From Brevibacillus formosus (GTDB taxonomy: Bacteria > Bacillota > Bacilli > Brevibacillales > Brevibacillaceae): DNA of 64,000 bases. The stretch is from positions 24,803-88,802 of the forward strand of contig NZ_PXZL01000018.1 in NCBI RefSeq assembly GCF_003013405.1, in the 5' to 3' direction. The position numbers and the translations under genes were made by a program. Of the stretch, positions 1 through 8,402 are shown one piece after another (position 1 is the first letter of the stretch; every line of letters starts with the position of its first letter). The notes below the pieces were generated by a model. That model saw only the letters and a program-made list of their open reading frames with translations. It ran no database searches and was not told the origin of the DNA.

Positions 1-1
1 C

Positions 2-922
2 GTCCTCGATAAAACAGGGACTGTAACCAAAGGTGAGCCAGAACTGACAGACGTCATCGCCATTGATATTGAAGAACAAGAGCTGCTCTCTTTGGTCGGC
101 GCCGCTGAGAAAAACTCCGAGCACCCATTGGCTCAAGCCATCGTTCGCGGTATTGCAGATAAAGGAATCACTCTGTCGGATACAGGTTCATTTGAAGCGA
201 TTCCTGGGTTCGGTATCCGGGCAACCGTCGCTGGCAAAGAAGTACTCGTCGGTACCCGCCGCTTGCTGGAAAAACATCAAATCTCGTACCAAGCAGTGTC
301 TGATACCATGCTGGCACTGGAGCGCTCCGGTAAAACGGCGATGCTCGCAGTCGTCGAAGGCAAGCTCGCTGGCCTGATTGCCGTAGCGGATACGATCAAG
401 CCAACCTCTAAGCAAGCTGTTCAGCGCATGAAAGCAATGGGATTGACTGTGATCATGATGACCGGTGACAACCGTCAAACCGCCGAGGCTATTGCCCGTG
501 AAGCAGGAATCGATCACGTCATCGCAGAAGTCCTGCCTGAAGGCAAAGCCGCAGAAGTGAAAAAACTGCAAGAACAAGGCAAAAAAGTAGCGATGGTCGG
601 CGATGGTATCAACGATGCTCCTGCACTTGCTACCGCTGACGTCGGTATGGCAATCGGTACAGGTACAGATGTGGCCATGGAAGCGGCCGATATTACCCTG
701 ATGCGCGGCGAACTGACCAGTGTCGCAGACGCCATCGAGATGAGCAAACTCACCATCCGTAACATCAAGCAAAACCTGTTCTGGGCATTAGCCTACAACA
801 CCTTGGGCATCCCGATTACCGCAATCGGCTTCCTCGCTCCATGGCTTGCCGGTGCCGCAATGGCCTTCAGCTCCGTATCCGTTGTACTCAACGCACTGAG
901 ACTGCAACGGGTGAAGCTGTAA
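2..922 (+). CDS. copA: Copper-exporting P1B-type ATPase, C-terminal part (5' end outside window)
   Basis: This membrane pump uses ATP to export Cu+. Only the last 306 residues are present and the frame is open from the first bases. The piece begins at the phosphorylation motif DKTGT, followed by the HP locus motif (HPLAQAI) of the nucleotide-binding domain, the GDGINDAP hinge motif, and the last two membrane helices with the NxxxIP and MxxSS metal-site residues typical of Cu+ pumps. The N-terminal metal-binding domains, the CPC helix and the promoter lie upstream of the window. copZ follows after 64 bp, as in Bacillus copZA loci but in the reverse gene order. Silver transport by the same family cannot be excluded. 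Confidence 0.93.
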   Translation, partial: VLDKTGTVTKGEPELTDVIAIDIEEQELLSLVGAAEKNSEHPLAQAIVRGIADKGITLSDTGSFEAIPGFGIRATVAGKEVLVGTRRLLEKHQISYQAVSDTMLALERSGKTAMLAVVEGKLAGLIAVADTIKPTSKQAVQRMKAMGLTVIMMTGDNRQTAEAIAREAGIDHVIAEVLPEGKAAEVKKLQEQGKKVAMVGDGINDAPALATADVGMAIGTGTDVAMEAADITLMRGELTSVADAIEMSKLTIRNIKQNLFWALAYNTLGIPITAIGFLAPWLAGAAMAFSSVSVVLNALRLQRVKL

Positions 923-986
923 CAACAGTAACAAGCGGCTTTGTCCGCCTTATCTATACAACATAAAATGTAAGGAGAGATTGATC

Positions 987-1187
987 ATGACAAATATCAC
1001 ATTGAACGTAGAAGGCATGTCTTGCAACAAATGCGTAGCGCGCATCGAGAACACATTGAAAGAGCTGGGTGCAGAAGGCAAAGTAAACCTGGCTGAAAAA
1101 AAGGTTGAAGTTTCCTACAACGAGAGCAACCTGACTCTCGATGCAGTGAAAGAAGCAATCGAAGACCAAGGCTACGACGTCGTTTAA
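987..1187 (+). CDS. copZ: Copper chaperone CopZ
   Basis: This is a 66-residue HMA-domain protein that carries Cu+ in the cytoplasm to CopA. The metal-binding loop MSCNKC (MxCxxC) is near residue 10 and the rest fits one ferredoxin-like beta-alpha-beta-beta-alpha-beta fold, so the length is normal. The ATG at 987 is preferred over an in-frame TTG at 981 because AAGGAG at 972-977 lies 9 bases upstream of the ATG but only 3 from the TTG. It is probably co-transcribed with copA and is followed by a terminator. Confidence 0.95.
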   Translation: MTNITLNVEGMSCNKCVARIENTLKELGAEGKVNLAEKKVEVSYNESNLTLDAVKEAIEDQGYDVV

Positions 1188-1202
1188 TCATCGTGTCTAT
1201 CT

Positions 1203-1241
1203 AAAAGCTCCTGCCTGATTGAGGCAAGAGCTTTTTTTCTT
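1203..1241 (+). terminator. Rho-independent terminator after copZ
   Basis: The arms AAAGCTC and TGCCT pair with AGGCA and GAGCTTT, and a T-rich run follows. It ends the copA-copZ transcript. Confidence 0.85.
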
Positions 1242-1435
1242 TTTTGTAAAGAATTCGTAAATCGTTAATCAAACGTACATATTTCGACGGATGAACGAAA
1301 CAAAATCGCATGAACACCTGATTTTACTTTTATCAAACCTTGTTAGGTGCTTTATATGGCCTTAAAAAACGGGATTTAAAATGAAATCAAACAGAAAACA
1401 CAGCAACGTTGGATAGTGAAACAGGAGGAATGGTC

Positions 1436-2257
1436 ATGCTGGATTTGCATATGCACACGACTGCTTCTGACGGAAAGCTGTCACCTCGGGAATTGCTCAT
1501 GGAGGCCAAAGAGCGTGGTGTGAATTATTTAGCCATTACCGACCATGATACCGTGGATGGTTATCTGCTTGCCCGTGAGGATGCCCAACAGCTCGGCATA
1601 CAGCTTATACCGGGAATTGAGTGGAATACAGACGGATCGGAGGACGAGCTACATATTTTGGGGTACGGCTTGGATATATCCGATGCTCGTTTGCTTCATG
1701 TCATGGAAAGACGGCAACGGGAGCGTATCGAGTGGATCAACGAGATAGTTGTGGGCTGCAATCGACTGGGGCTGTCCATTTCTATGGAAGAGTGCATGGC
1801 AAGGGCGAACGGCGGCGTGATGGTTCGCACGCATGTTGCAGAGGTCATTGCCGACCGGGGCTACTGCTCATCTCCCCAGTCTGCCTTTGAGATGTATTTG
1901 CGCAAAGGGTGTGCCGCTTACGTGCCTCGTCCTATCTTTTCTGCACGGGAAGCGATTGAAATTACCCATGAAGCGGGCGGAATTGCTGTACTGGCTCATC
2001 CTGGCATCTACCCGTTTGAGGTTCAGCTTGATGCGTTGCTTGAATACGGAATCGACGGCATTGAGGTATATTATCCGAGACATTCGGCAGCACAGATGGC
2101 TTTTTGGGAGAGACAAGCCAAAGCCCATCATCTCATTCGTTCGGGAGGAAGCGACTTTCACGGTCATCGCTCACGCAACCCATATCCGGTCGGTAGCGTG
2201 CCAATCCCGGCGGAGGTAAAGGAGTGGTGGAAATGCTGTATGTTTCATCAACACTGA
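1436..2257 (+). CDS. PHP-domain metal-dependent phosphoesterase
   Basis: This 273-residue protein belongs to the PHP family related to YciV/RNase AM (nucleoside 3',5'-bisphosphate phosphatase / 5'-3' exoribonuclease). The N-terminal DLHMHTTASDG holds the first metal-binding histidines. AITDHDT and the later LAHPG and GGSDFHG motifs supply further ligands. Length is normal for the family. The start is placed at ATG 1436 because AGGAGG at 1423-1428 is 7 bases upstream; an ATG at 1430 and a TTG at 1409 are too close to or upstream of that site. Its end overlaps the next gene, so it leads an apparent six-gene operon. The exact substrate is not known. Confidence 0.85.
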   Translation: MLDLHMHTTASDGKLSPRELLMEAKERGVNYLAITDHDTVDGYLLAREDAQQLGIQLIPGIEWNTDGSEDELHILGYGLDISDARLLHVMERRQRERIEWINEIVVGCNRLGLSISMEECMARANGGVMVRTHVAEVIADRGYCSSPQSAFEMYLRKGCAAYVPRPIFSAREAIEITHEAGGIAVLAHPGIYPFEVQLDALLEYGIDGIEVYYPRHSAAQMAFWERQAKAHHLIRSGGSDFHGHRSRNPYPVGSVPIPAEVKEWWKCCMFHQH

Positions 2258-3015
2258 TGTGGGCTTACCCGGTTGAGGCGGCTGTCTTAATTGCGCGTCA
2301 ATACGGATTTGCGGGTATGGAGGTATGGGCGGAGCACGTCTGGTTTTACCAAAGTGACCCGAAAGAAATCCAACAGGCGGCAAAACGAGCGGGAATGAAG
2401 CTGACCTTGCATGCAGCTAGCTGGGATTTAAATTTGTGTTCGCTGAATCAAGGCATCCGCAAGCAATCTATTGAAGAAGTGAAGCGTTCCTTGACGCTAG
2501 CAAGTGAAATCGGGGTCAAAAGTGTGACCATCCATCCGGGACGAGTGACGCTGTCGCCCAGAAACCGAAGCTGGCATGAGCCGATTCTGATTGAGAGCGT
2601 AAATGAGCTGGCGTACGAAGCGAGGAAAAAAGACTGTATGTTGTCTATTGAGCACATTGAGCCTCTGCCGAAGGAAATGATCGTGACACCGCAAGATGTG
2701 AATCAACTGAGAGCGGCATTGGAATACCCGACGACAACGACGTTTGATATTGCTCATGTTCCTCTTTCCTGTTCCTTGACTCAATTTTACCGCGAGCTGG
2801 AGGGGATCGATAAAATTCATGTGAGTGACGCTACGGCAACCAAACTGCATGTGCCATTAGGAACAGGAGAGATTGATTTGCCAGGGATTTGGCCGTTGTT
2901 GTTTGAAGAAAAGAGACCCGTTGTTGTGGAAGGCTTCGATGATGCGAGGAGCTTGTCTCAGCTCAAGCAAAACATGGTTTATTTACGGCAAGAGGATTGT
3001 GTTTCATTTGGATAG
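2233..3015 (+). CDS. Sugar phosphate isomerase/epimerase-like TIM-barrel protein
   Basis: This 260-residue protein resembles the xylose isomerase-like TIM barrel family (AP endonuclease family 2 fold), whose members isomerise sugars or cleave phosphodiesters with bound metal ions. Visible motifs are GFAGMEVW near the N-terminus, a metal-ligand type strand (TIHPGRVT), SIEHIEP and FDIAHV. The ATG at 2233 is chosen with AAGGAG at 2219-2224 as its binding site; a GTG at 2224 behind GGAGGT at 2212-2217 is an alternative. It overlaps the PHP gene by 25 bases, which suggests translational coupling. The substrate is unknown. Confidence 0.75.
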   Translation: MLYVSSTLMWAYPVEAAVLIARQYGFAGMEVWAEHVWFYQSDPKEIQQAAKRAGMKLTLHAASWDLNLCSLNQGIRKQSIEEVKRSLTLASEIGVKSVTIHPGRVTLSPRNRSWHEPILIESVNELAYEARKKDCMLSIEHIEPLPKEMIVTPQDVNQLRAALEYPTTTTFDIAHVPLSCSLTQFYRELEGIDKIHVSDATATKLHVPLGTGEIDLPGIWPLLFEEKRPVVVEGFDDARSLSQLKQNMVYLRQEDCVSFG

Positions 3016-3030
3016 GAGGTCCGTATTATT

Positions 3031-3810
3031 TTGAATATTCTCGTAACCAATGACGATGGAATTTTTTCAAGTGGAGTGCTTTGTCTGGCGCAGGCCCTTC
3101 AGCCCTTTGGTAATGTATCCATTGTCTGCCCGGATCAAGAACGTAGTGCGATCAGCCATGCCATTACGTTGAAATCGCCAGTCAAAGCAAACAAAGTAAA
3201 CTTTTTTGAAACCTCACTGGAAGCATGGGCCGTCAATGGCACACCGGCTGACTGCGTCAAGATGGCGATTGAGGTCATTCTCAAGGAAAAGCCAGATGTA
3301 ATTGTATCTGGAATCAACCGTGGACCGAATCTGGGACGGGATGTCTTTTATTCAGGCACGATCTCAGCAGCGATTGAGGGGGCGATGTACCAGATTCCTT
3401 CCATCGCCATATCTCTCGCTACGCTGAAGCCAAACCCGAATTTTTCAATCGTCGAGCCGCTTGCCTACGAAGTATTTGAAACCCTGTTCAGACACAAGCT
3501 CAGTCCCGAAACTGTTCTGAACATCAATCTCCCGTATTTGTCCAGGGAAATGGTAAAAGGAGTAGCAGTCACGCCGCTGGCAATGGATGTTCTGCGCTAT
3601 CAATATGTGGGCTTGAACGATCCCCAAGGGTATATGTGCTACTGGCTCTCCGACCACTTGAGTGAGCTCCACTTTGAGGACGAGGAGTCCGATTATTACA
3701 AGCTTCGCGACGGTTATATCACTATTACTCCTTTGCAATTAAACATGACGAATACTGCCATGAAGGCAAAAATCGGCAAATGGTTTCAAGGCGCGAAGCA
3801 AAGCTCTTAG
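3031..3810 (+). CDS. surE: 5'/3'-nucleotidase SurE
   Basis: SurE removes phosphate from nucleoside 5'- and 3'-monophosphates and short polyphosphates using a divalent metal. The 259 residues begin with the signature NILVTNDDGI, with the metal-binding DD at residues 8-9, followed by VNGTPADCVK and SGINRGPNLGRDVFYSGT. The length is typical. Translation starts at TTG 3031, behind AGGAGGT at 3014-3020. In many bacteria surE sits beside pcm or truD; here it lies 15 bp after an isomerase gene and just before an ABC transporter, which suggests a role in organic phosphate use (inference). Confidence 0.92.
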   Translation: MNILVTNDDGIFSSGVLCLAQALQPFGNVSIVCPDQERSAISHAITLKSPVKANKVNFFETSLEAWAVNGTPADCVKMAIEVILKEKPDVIVSGINRGPNLGRDVFYSGTISAAIEGAMYQIPSIAISLATLKPNPNFSIVEPLAYEVFETLFRHKLSPETVLNINLPYLSREMVKGVAVTPLAMDVLRYQYVGLNDPQGYMCYWLSDHLSELHFEDEESDYYKLRDGYITITPLQLNMTNTAMKAKIGKWFQGAKQSS

Positions 3811-3847
3811 CTGTTAACCACTCATGATTTTTAGGAGGAATGAACAA

Positions 3848-4918
3848 GTGAAACGTGTTCTTAGCCCAAAATGGACCCTTTCTTTATTCGCAGCCGTTTC
3901 TGTCTTCGGACTGGCAGCCTGCGGTTCCCAGCCTTCTTCGACATCACCAACTCCGGCGGCGAACACTTCAGCGACGTCTGCCCCAGCCCCAGCCAAAATC
4001 GCAGGGTCGCTGAGCTTTTATACCTCCCAGCCAGATGCAGACGCGCAAGCATTGATCGAGGGTTTTTCGAAAAATTATCCGGAGGTAAAAGTAGAGCTGT
4101 TCCGCTCCGGTACAGAGGAAGTGATGAGTCGCTTGCAGGCGGAGGCACATGCTGGGCAGGTAAAAGCAGATGTGCTTTTGGTTGCGGATGCACCGACCTT
4201 TGCTAGCCTGAAAAAACAGGATTTGCTCATGCCGTATGCTTCGCCCGAGGCTAAGGACATTCCGGCGGAGTGGAAGGATGCAGAGGGCGCCTATACGGGA
4301 ACCAAAGTAATGGCAACTGTTCTTGCCGTCAACAGCAGCAAGGTTGTCGCTCTGCCGGACAGTTGGAAGGTTCTGACCGGTCCGGCAGCCTCGAACAAAG
4401 CGATCATGCCAAGTCCACTCTACTCTGGGGCAGCAGCCTATAACATAGGCGTACTTACTCGGCAGGCTGATTTTGGCTGGGACTACATAGCCGGACTCAA
4501 AGCAAACCAGATGACAGTCACTAAAGGCAATGGTGCTGTATTGAAAAGCGTCGCAGGCGGCGAAAAGGAATATGGGATGGTTGTGGATTACCTCGTAGCT
4601 CGGGCGAAAAAAGACGGCTCTCCAGTCGAGCTCATCTATCCAAACGAGGGTGTTCCTGTCATAACCGAACCAATCGGGATCATGAAAGCAACGAAAAATG
4701 CAGAGGCAGCAAAAGCGTTTGTCGATTATGTGCTCTCGGAAGAAGGACAGCAGCTTGCAAGCAGTCTTGGGTACACTCCAATCAGAAAAGGAATCGCTGC
4801 TCCGGAAGGGCTACGCGCTCAAGACCAGATCAAAGTGCTTTCTGCGAATACAGATGATCTTGAAGCGAACAGAGAGGCGGACAAAAAGAAATTTGGAGAG
4901 ATGATGGGTGCAAAGTAA
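3848..4918 (+). CDS. ABC transporter substrate-binding lipoprotein (FbpA/AfuA-like)
   Basis: This 356-residue extracellular solute receptor has a lipoprotein signal peptide, with LAAC placing the lipidated cysteine at residue 25, then an Ala/Ser/Thr/Pro-rich linker and a type 2 periplasmic-binding fold that starts SLSFYTSQPD. Relatives bind Fe3+, sugar phosphates (AfuA) or 2-aminoethylphosphonate (PhnS). I do not see the YY pair that binds iron in FbpA; the matching region reads EYGMVVDYLV. GTG 3848 is used because AGGAGG at 3833-3838 precedes it by 9 bases; ATG 3840 is out of frame. It overlaps the permease gene by 11 bases. An organophosphate or phosphonate ligand is favoured by the neighbours. 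Confidence 0.8.
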   Translation: MKRVLSPKWTLSLFAAVSVFGLAACGSQPSSTSPTPAANTSATSAPAPAKIAGSLSFYTSQPDADAQALIEGFSKNYPEVKVELFRSGTEEVMSRLQAEAHAGQVKADVLLVADAPTFASLKKQDLLMPYASPEAKDIPAEWKDAEGAYTGTKVMATVLAVNSSKVVALPDSWKVLTGPAASNKAIMPSPLYSGAAAYNIGVLTRQADFGWDYIAGLKANQMTVTKGNGAVLKSVAGGEKEYGMVVDYLVARAKKDGSPVELIYPNEGVPVITEPIGIMKATKNAEAAKAFVDYVLSEEGQQLASSLGYTPIRKGIAAPEGLRAQDQIKVLSANTDDLEANREADKKKFGEMMGAK

Positions 4919-6650
4919 CTGGCAGGCAGCAGTGTCCGAGCGCAAGATGGGGGAACGGCGAAAAATGGCCGTGCCCCTGTCGTTGGAAAAGGCGGCCACA
5001 TGGATCGTGCTGGTGCCGGTCGCCTTCTTTTTTATTTATCCGCTGTGGAAGTTGATCGCTCTTAGTGTGCAAACAGAAGCAGGGATCGGTCTTAGATACT
5101 TTGCGGATGTGATCACACATGAACGCACATGGAACGCTATCGGTCACAGCGTTATGGCGGCAGGAGCTTCTACGCTCATCGCGTTAGTCATTGGCGTTTC
5201 GCTGGCTTGGTTATGCGCCTATACAGATATACGCTGGAAGTCTGCCATTCACGTACTTGCCCTGTTGCCATTGCTGATTCCCTCGTACGTAATGACCTTG
5301 GCCTGGACACAACTGGCAGGTCCGCAAGGTGTATTGAATCGGGTAGCGAGCTGGCTTTATGGTGGGCCTTTGGAGCTGTGGAACGTCTATGGCTTGGACG
5401 GGATCATTGTTGTAATGGGTCTAACGCATTATCCGTTGGTCTACATGCTCACGCTGTCCGTTCTGTATCGGATTCCCAAAGAACTGGAATGGGCGGCTCA
5501 TTCTTCAGGGGCTACGGCTACGACTGTATTTCGCAAGGTGACACTCCCACTCGCCTTACCGGGAATTGCAGGAGGCGGACTGCTTGCTTTTATTTCCGGA
5601 CTCGATAATTTTGGTGTCCCTGCGTTTCTCGGGATCCCGGAAAATATCCCTTTATTGAGTACGTTGATTTATGAGGAGGTCATCGGATTTGGACCTAGCG
5701 CTTTTGCGAGGGCATCTGTCTTGTCTATTTTGCTTGGCGTGATAGCATTGGCGGGAACAGGAGTACAGTGGCTCTTTTTGCGTAAAAGCCGGGTGGACCA
5801 GACCAGTGCCGAGGACAAATCGATTCGCCGTCACTTGGAAGGATATCGACGGGGTGTGGAGGTTCTTGTGGGACTCTTTTTGTTGGTGACGAGTGTGCTT
5901 CCTCTCTTGTCCATGGCAGCGAATGCTTTCATCAAGGCGTATGGGTTACCTTTTGTTCCGCAAAATCTGACGTGGAAGCATTTTGCGTTTGTTCTGTTCG
6001 ACCATGTTGGAACGAGAGCGGCAATCGGCAATAGCCTGATGCTGGCCTGCTTGACTGGCGTCTTGTGTGTGGTGGCTGGAACATGGTTCGCTTACTGGCG
6101 CATCCATCGGCCTTCCTTTATGGGAAAAGTAATGGAAGGAGCTGTCGCTTTGCCGTATGCTTTGCCCGGTATGGTGCTTGGGCTGGCGATGATTTTAACG
6201 TGGATCGAGCCGATTCCCGGCTGGCAGCCAGGAATATATGGAACGGTTTGGCTTATTTTGATTGCGTATGTGACTCGCTTTTTGATCTTGCAAGTAAAAA
6301 GCAGTACGGTCTCCATTATGCAGGTGGGCAAGGAAGTGGAAGAAGCAGCACGGATCAACGGCGGTCGATTTTGGACGAGGTGGTCCCGGATTTTGCTTCC
6401 GCTCTATGCACCGGGAATGGCAACAGGCTTGTTCCTGGTGTTCCTGACAGCATTTACTGAATTGACGATATCATCGCTTCTGTGGTCATCCGGTTCGGAA
6501 ACGATCGGTGTCGTTATTTTCAGCTTTGAGCAGGCGGGATCAACGACTCATAGCACGGCCCTTTCTTCGTTGATTGTAGCGGCCATCCTGCTGGTTTTGG
6601 CAATGGGCGGTTTGTGGAAACGATATTGGCAACGGAGGATACAAGGATGA
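4908..6650 (+). CDS. ABC transporter permease, two fused membrane domains (FbpB-like)
   Basis: This 580-residue membrane protein has two homologous permease halves of about 270 residues, each with about six hydrophobic segments and an EAA loop (ELEWAAHSSGATATTVFRKV in the first, EVEEAARINGG in the second). That layout matches FbpB/AfuB permeases. The GTG start at 4908 lies inside the end of the lipoprotein gene, with GGAG at 4895-4898 upstream. Its stop codon overlaps the ATG of the ATPase gene (ATGA). It forms the channel of the importer encoded by this operon. Confidence 0.88.
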   Translation: MQSNWQAAVSERKMGERRKMAVPLSLEKAATWIVLVPVAFFFIYPLWKLIALSVQTEAGIGLRYFADVITHERTWNAIGHSVMAAGASTLIALVIGVSLAWLCAYTDIRWKSAIHVLALLPLLIPSYVMTLAWTQLAGPQGVLNRVASWLYGGPLELWNVYGLDGIIVVMGLTHYPLVYMLTLSVLYRIPKELEWAAHSSGATATTVFRKVTLPLALPGIAGGGLLAFISGLDNFGVPAFLGIPENIPLLSTLIYEEVIGFGPSAFARASVLSILLGVIALAGTGVQWLFLRKSRVDQTSAEDKSIRRHLEGYRRGVEVLVGLFLLVTSVLPLLSMAANAFIKAYGLPFVPQNLTWKHFAFVLFDHVGTRAAIGNSLMLACLTGVLCVVAGTWFAYWRIHRPSFMGKVMEGAVALPYALPGMVLGLAMILTWIEPIPGWQPGIYGTVWLILIAYVTRFLILQVKSSTVSIMQVGKEVEEAARINGGRFWTRWSRILLPLYAPGMATGLFLVFLTAFTELTISSLLWSSGSETIGVVIFSFEQAGSTTHSTALSSLIVAAILLVLAMGGLWKRYWQRRIQG

Positions 6651-7702
6651 ACAGTGCAAGAGTGAAGGGCGTTTCCAAAAAATTCGGAGATGTGACGGCG
6701 CTCCACCATCTGGATCTACAAATTGGACAAGGAGAATTCATTGCCTTGCTCGGGCCGAGCGGTTGCGGAAAAACGACACTGCTTAGGCTATTGGCGGGTT
6801 TTGAATCGCCTACCAGCGGAGAAATTTGGGTCAATCAAGAGTGCGTAGCAGATCAGGCAAGAAGAAAGCCGCCAGAGGAGCGGCGGATTGGTATGGTGTT
6901 TCAGTCATTCGCACTTTGGCCGCATTTGACTGTCTATGAGAATGTTGTGTTTCCGTTGCAACATCAAAAGCACGTGCCTGCCGCTTACAAAGATAATCCA
7001 AAAGCACGGGTGGCACAAATGCTGGAGATGGTCGGTCTCGGAGGAATGGAAGAGAGATTTCCCAATCAGCTCTCTGGTGGACAAAAGCAGCGCGTTGCTC
7101 TGGCGCGGGCCATCGTGTTTAACCCTACGCTGCTTCTGATGGACGAGCCATTGAGCAGTCTCGATGCAGAGCTGCGTATGCAAATGCGCAAGGAAATCCA
7201 ATTTATTCACCGCGAGCTGGGGACTTCCATCGTCTACGTCACACACGATCAGTCAGAGGCACTGGCTATGGCGGATCAGATCGTCGTAATGAAAGGCGGC
7301 AGAGTGGAACAAGCAGGTAGCCCACAGGATATATACTATTCGCCCCAATCGCCTTTTGTCGCCAAGTTTGTAGGACGGGCCAACTTCTTAAAAGGAAACT
7401 GGTCTTGCCCCAGTACCTTTCTGTTGGAGAGGCAAGGAGAGCCAACGGTACCGATTGCCGTTTCCCGCGACTTTTCTTCCTTTCGCGCTCAGCAAATATT
7501 GCCGGTTCGTCCCGATCAGTTGAAGCTCACAGCGTGGCAGCAAGGAATGGAGGGCGTTGTCGGAAAGGTATCTCATGTGGAATTTCAGGGGCGAGAGCTG
7601 CTTTATTCCATCCGGGTCGGGGAGGATGACTGGGAGGTTGTCACGGACATCAGCCAGCGCTTTTCCTATGGGGAGCGTGTATGCGTAGAGGTTTGTGTGT
7701 AA
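6647..7702 (+). CDS. ABC transporter ATP-binding protein (FbpC/PotA class)
   Basis: This 351-residue ATPase energises the importer. It has Walker A GPSGCGKT, the Q-loop in VFQSFALWPH, the signature LSGGQKQR, Walker B LLLMDEP, the D-loop SSLD and the switch histidine in VTHDQSEA. The C-terminal 110 residues form a TOBE-like domain, normal for Fe3+, polyamine and sugar-phosphate importers. The ATG at 6647 overlaps the permease stop and has GGAGG at 6634-6638. It is the last gene of the operon; I see no clear terminator directly after it. Confidence 0.92.
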   Translation: MNSARVKGVSKKFGDVTALHHLDLQIGQGEFIALLGPSGCGKTTLLRLLAGFESPTSGEIWVNQECVADQARRKPPEERRIGMVFQSFALWPHLTVYENVVFPLQHQKHVPAAYKDNPKARVAQMLEMVGLGGMEERFPNQLSGGQKQRVALARAIVFNPTLLLMDEPLSSLDAELRMQMRKEIQFIHRELGTSIVYVTHDQSEALAMADQIVVMKGGRVEQAGSPQDIYYSPQSPFVAKFVGRANFLKGNWSCPSTFLLERQGEPTVPIAVSRDFSSFRAQQILPVRPDQLKLTAWQQGMEGVVGKVSHVEFQGRELLYSIRVGEDDWEVVTDISQRFSYGERVCVEVCV

Positions 7703-7810
7703 AAAGGAAAGATAGCCAAGGGATTCTTCAATTGGATAAGCATGAACCATCTAAATCAATGCGACTCATTAAGAAAGGCGCTATTCTGTTTGATTCAATG
7801 AAAATGAACG

Positions 7811-7839
7811 TTCACAATAACTGGAAGCGAGCGTATAAT
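7811..7839 (+). promoter_or_regulatory. SigA-type promoter of the betaine transporter leader
   Basis: TTCACA (7811-7816) and TATAAT (7834-7839) are spaced by 17 bases. Transcription would start just upstream of the riboswitch. Confidence 0.75.
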
Positions 7840-7872
7840 CAAAATCACAATCACGATGCAGCAAAACACATA

Positions 7873-7994
7873 CGGCCTAGTTCCGAGATTCTCGGAAGCG
7901 GGGGAACCAATCTTTTGGGGTTAATCCTGAGTGATCAGGAGGGATGAGGAAATGTCTTCTCTGCCATCCTACCCGTCAGCTAACCTCGTCGGCC
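7873..7994 (+). promoter_or_regulatory. c-di-AMP riboswitch (ydaO/yuaA class) upstream of the betaine transporter
   Basis: The segment carries the conserved ydaO core: GGGGTTAATCC in the first half and CATCCTACCCGTCAGCTAAC with CTCGTCGGC at the 3' end. P1 can form between GGCC 7874-7877 and GGCC 7991-7994. A second copy at 12492-12613 has almost the same core. In this class c-di-AMP binding switches genes off, usually by favouring a terminator, and a strong terminator follows at 8069-8137. A promoter lies just upstream. The call rests on motif recognition, not a covariance search. Confidence 0.9.
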
Positions 7995-8068
7995 AAAGCA
8001 GGGAAGGTCATGGATGGATAAAGTCTAGGCATATAATGCGCAACAAGGTGTTTCCTTGCGGGCGTGTG

Positions 8069-8137
8069 ATAGGCCGATGCAGGCTTTTTCTTTGGGACCT
8101 TTGTTCTGGAGAAAAAGAATGGATCGGCCTATTTTTT
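8069..8137 (+). terminator. Riboswitch-linked intrinsic terminator
   Basis: The perfect 10-base arms ATAGGCCGAT (8069-8078) and ATCGGCCTAT (8123-8132) are followed by a T run. Inside them CTTTTTC pairs with GAAAAAG. It lies 75 bases after the aptamer and is the likely expression platform. Confidence 0.85.
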
Positions 8138-8288
8138 ATGGAAATACCGATGAGCAGCTTATGCGATACAGACGTGAAGGAAATAGTGTGGATCGCTGGG
8201 AGGCAGTCGGTACGACATAAACCGCTGACAATCGAAATCAGGAAGACAGAGTACAGGGAGTCCTGAAAATGGACGCCAGGTATTACGT

Positions 8289-8370
8289 AAGCCTGCGGAT
8301 TTTCAACACGAGTAAAAATCAAGCGTGCCTGCTTGGTTTTGCTGGAGTGTGGAAACTTCGCGGGCTTTTT
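8289..8370 (+). terminator. Second attenuator-like hairpin in the betaine transporter leader
   Basis: GCCTGC (8327-8332) pairs with GCGGGC (8360-8365) directly before five T residues, forming a possible terminator 32 bases before opuAA. An upstream segment AAGCCTGCG (8289-8297) can pair with the same 3' arm over nine positions and so could act as antiterminator. No known aptamer was recognised between 8138 and 8288. Confidence 0.5.
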
Positions 8371-8402
8371 ACATTTACGAAAAAAGAAAGATGAGGGATA
8401 CC

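Noticed and set aside
1242..1435. Possible Pho box upstream of the organophosphate-type operon
   Set aside because: I looked for TTAACA-like repeats spaced by five bases and found no convincing set.
3848..7702. Naming the transporter fbpABC (iron uptake)
   Set aside because: The binding protein lacks the usual paired tyrosines and the operon partners are phosphate-related, so no iron gene symbols were assigned.
7931..8266. Open frame of 111 codons on the plus strand in the opu leader
   Set aside because: It overlaps the riboswitch core and terminator, has no proper ribosome binding site and no protein-like pattern.
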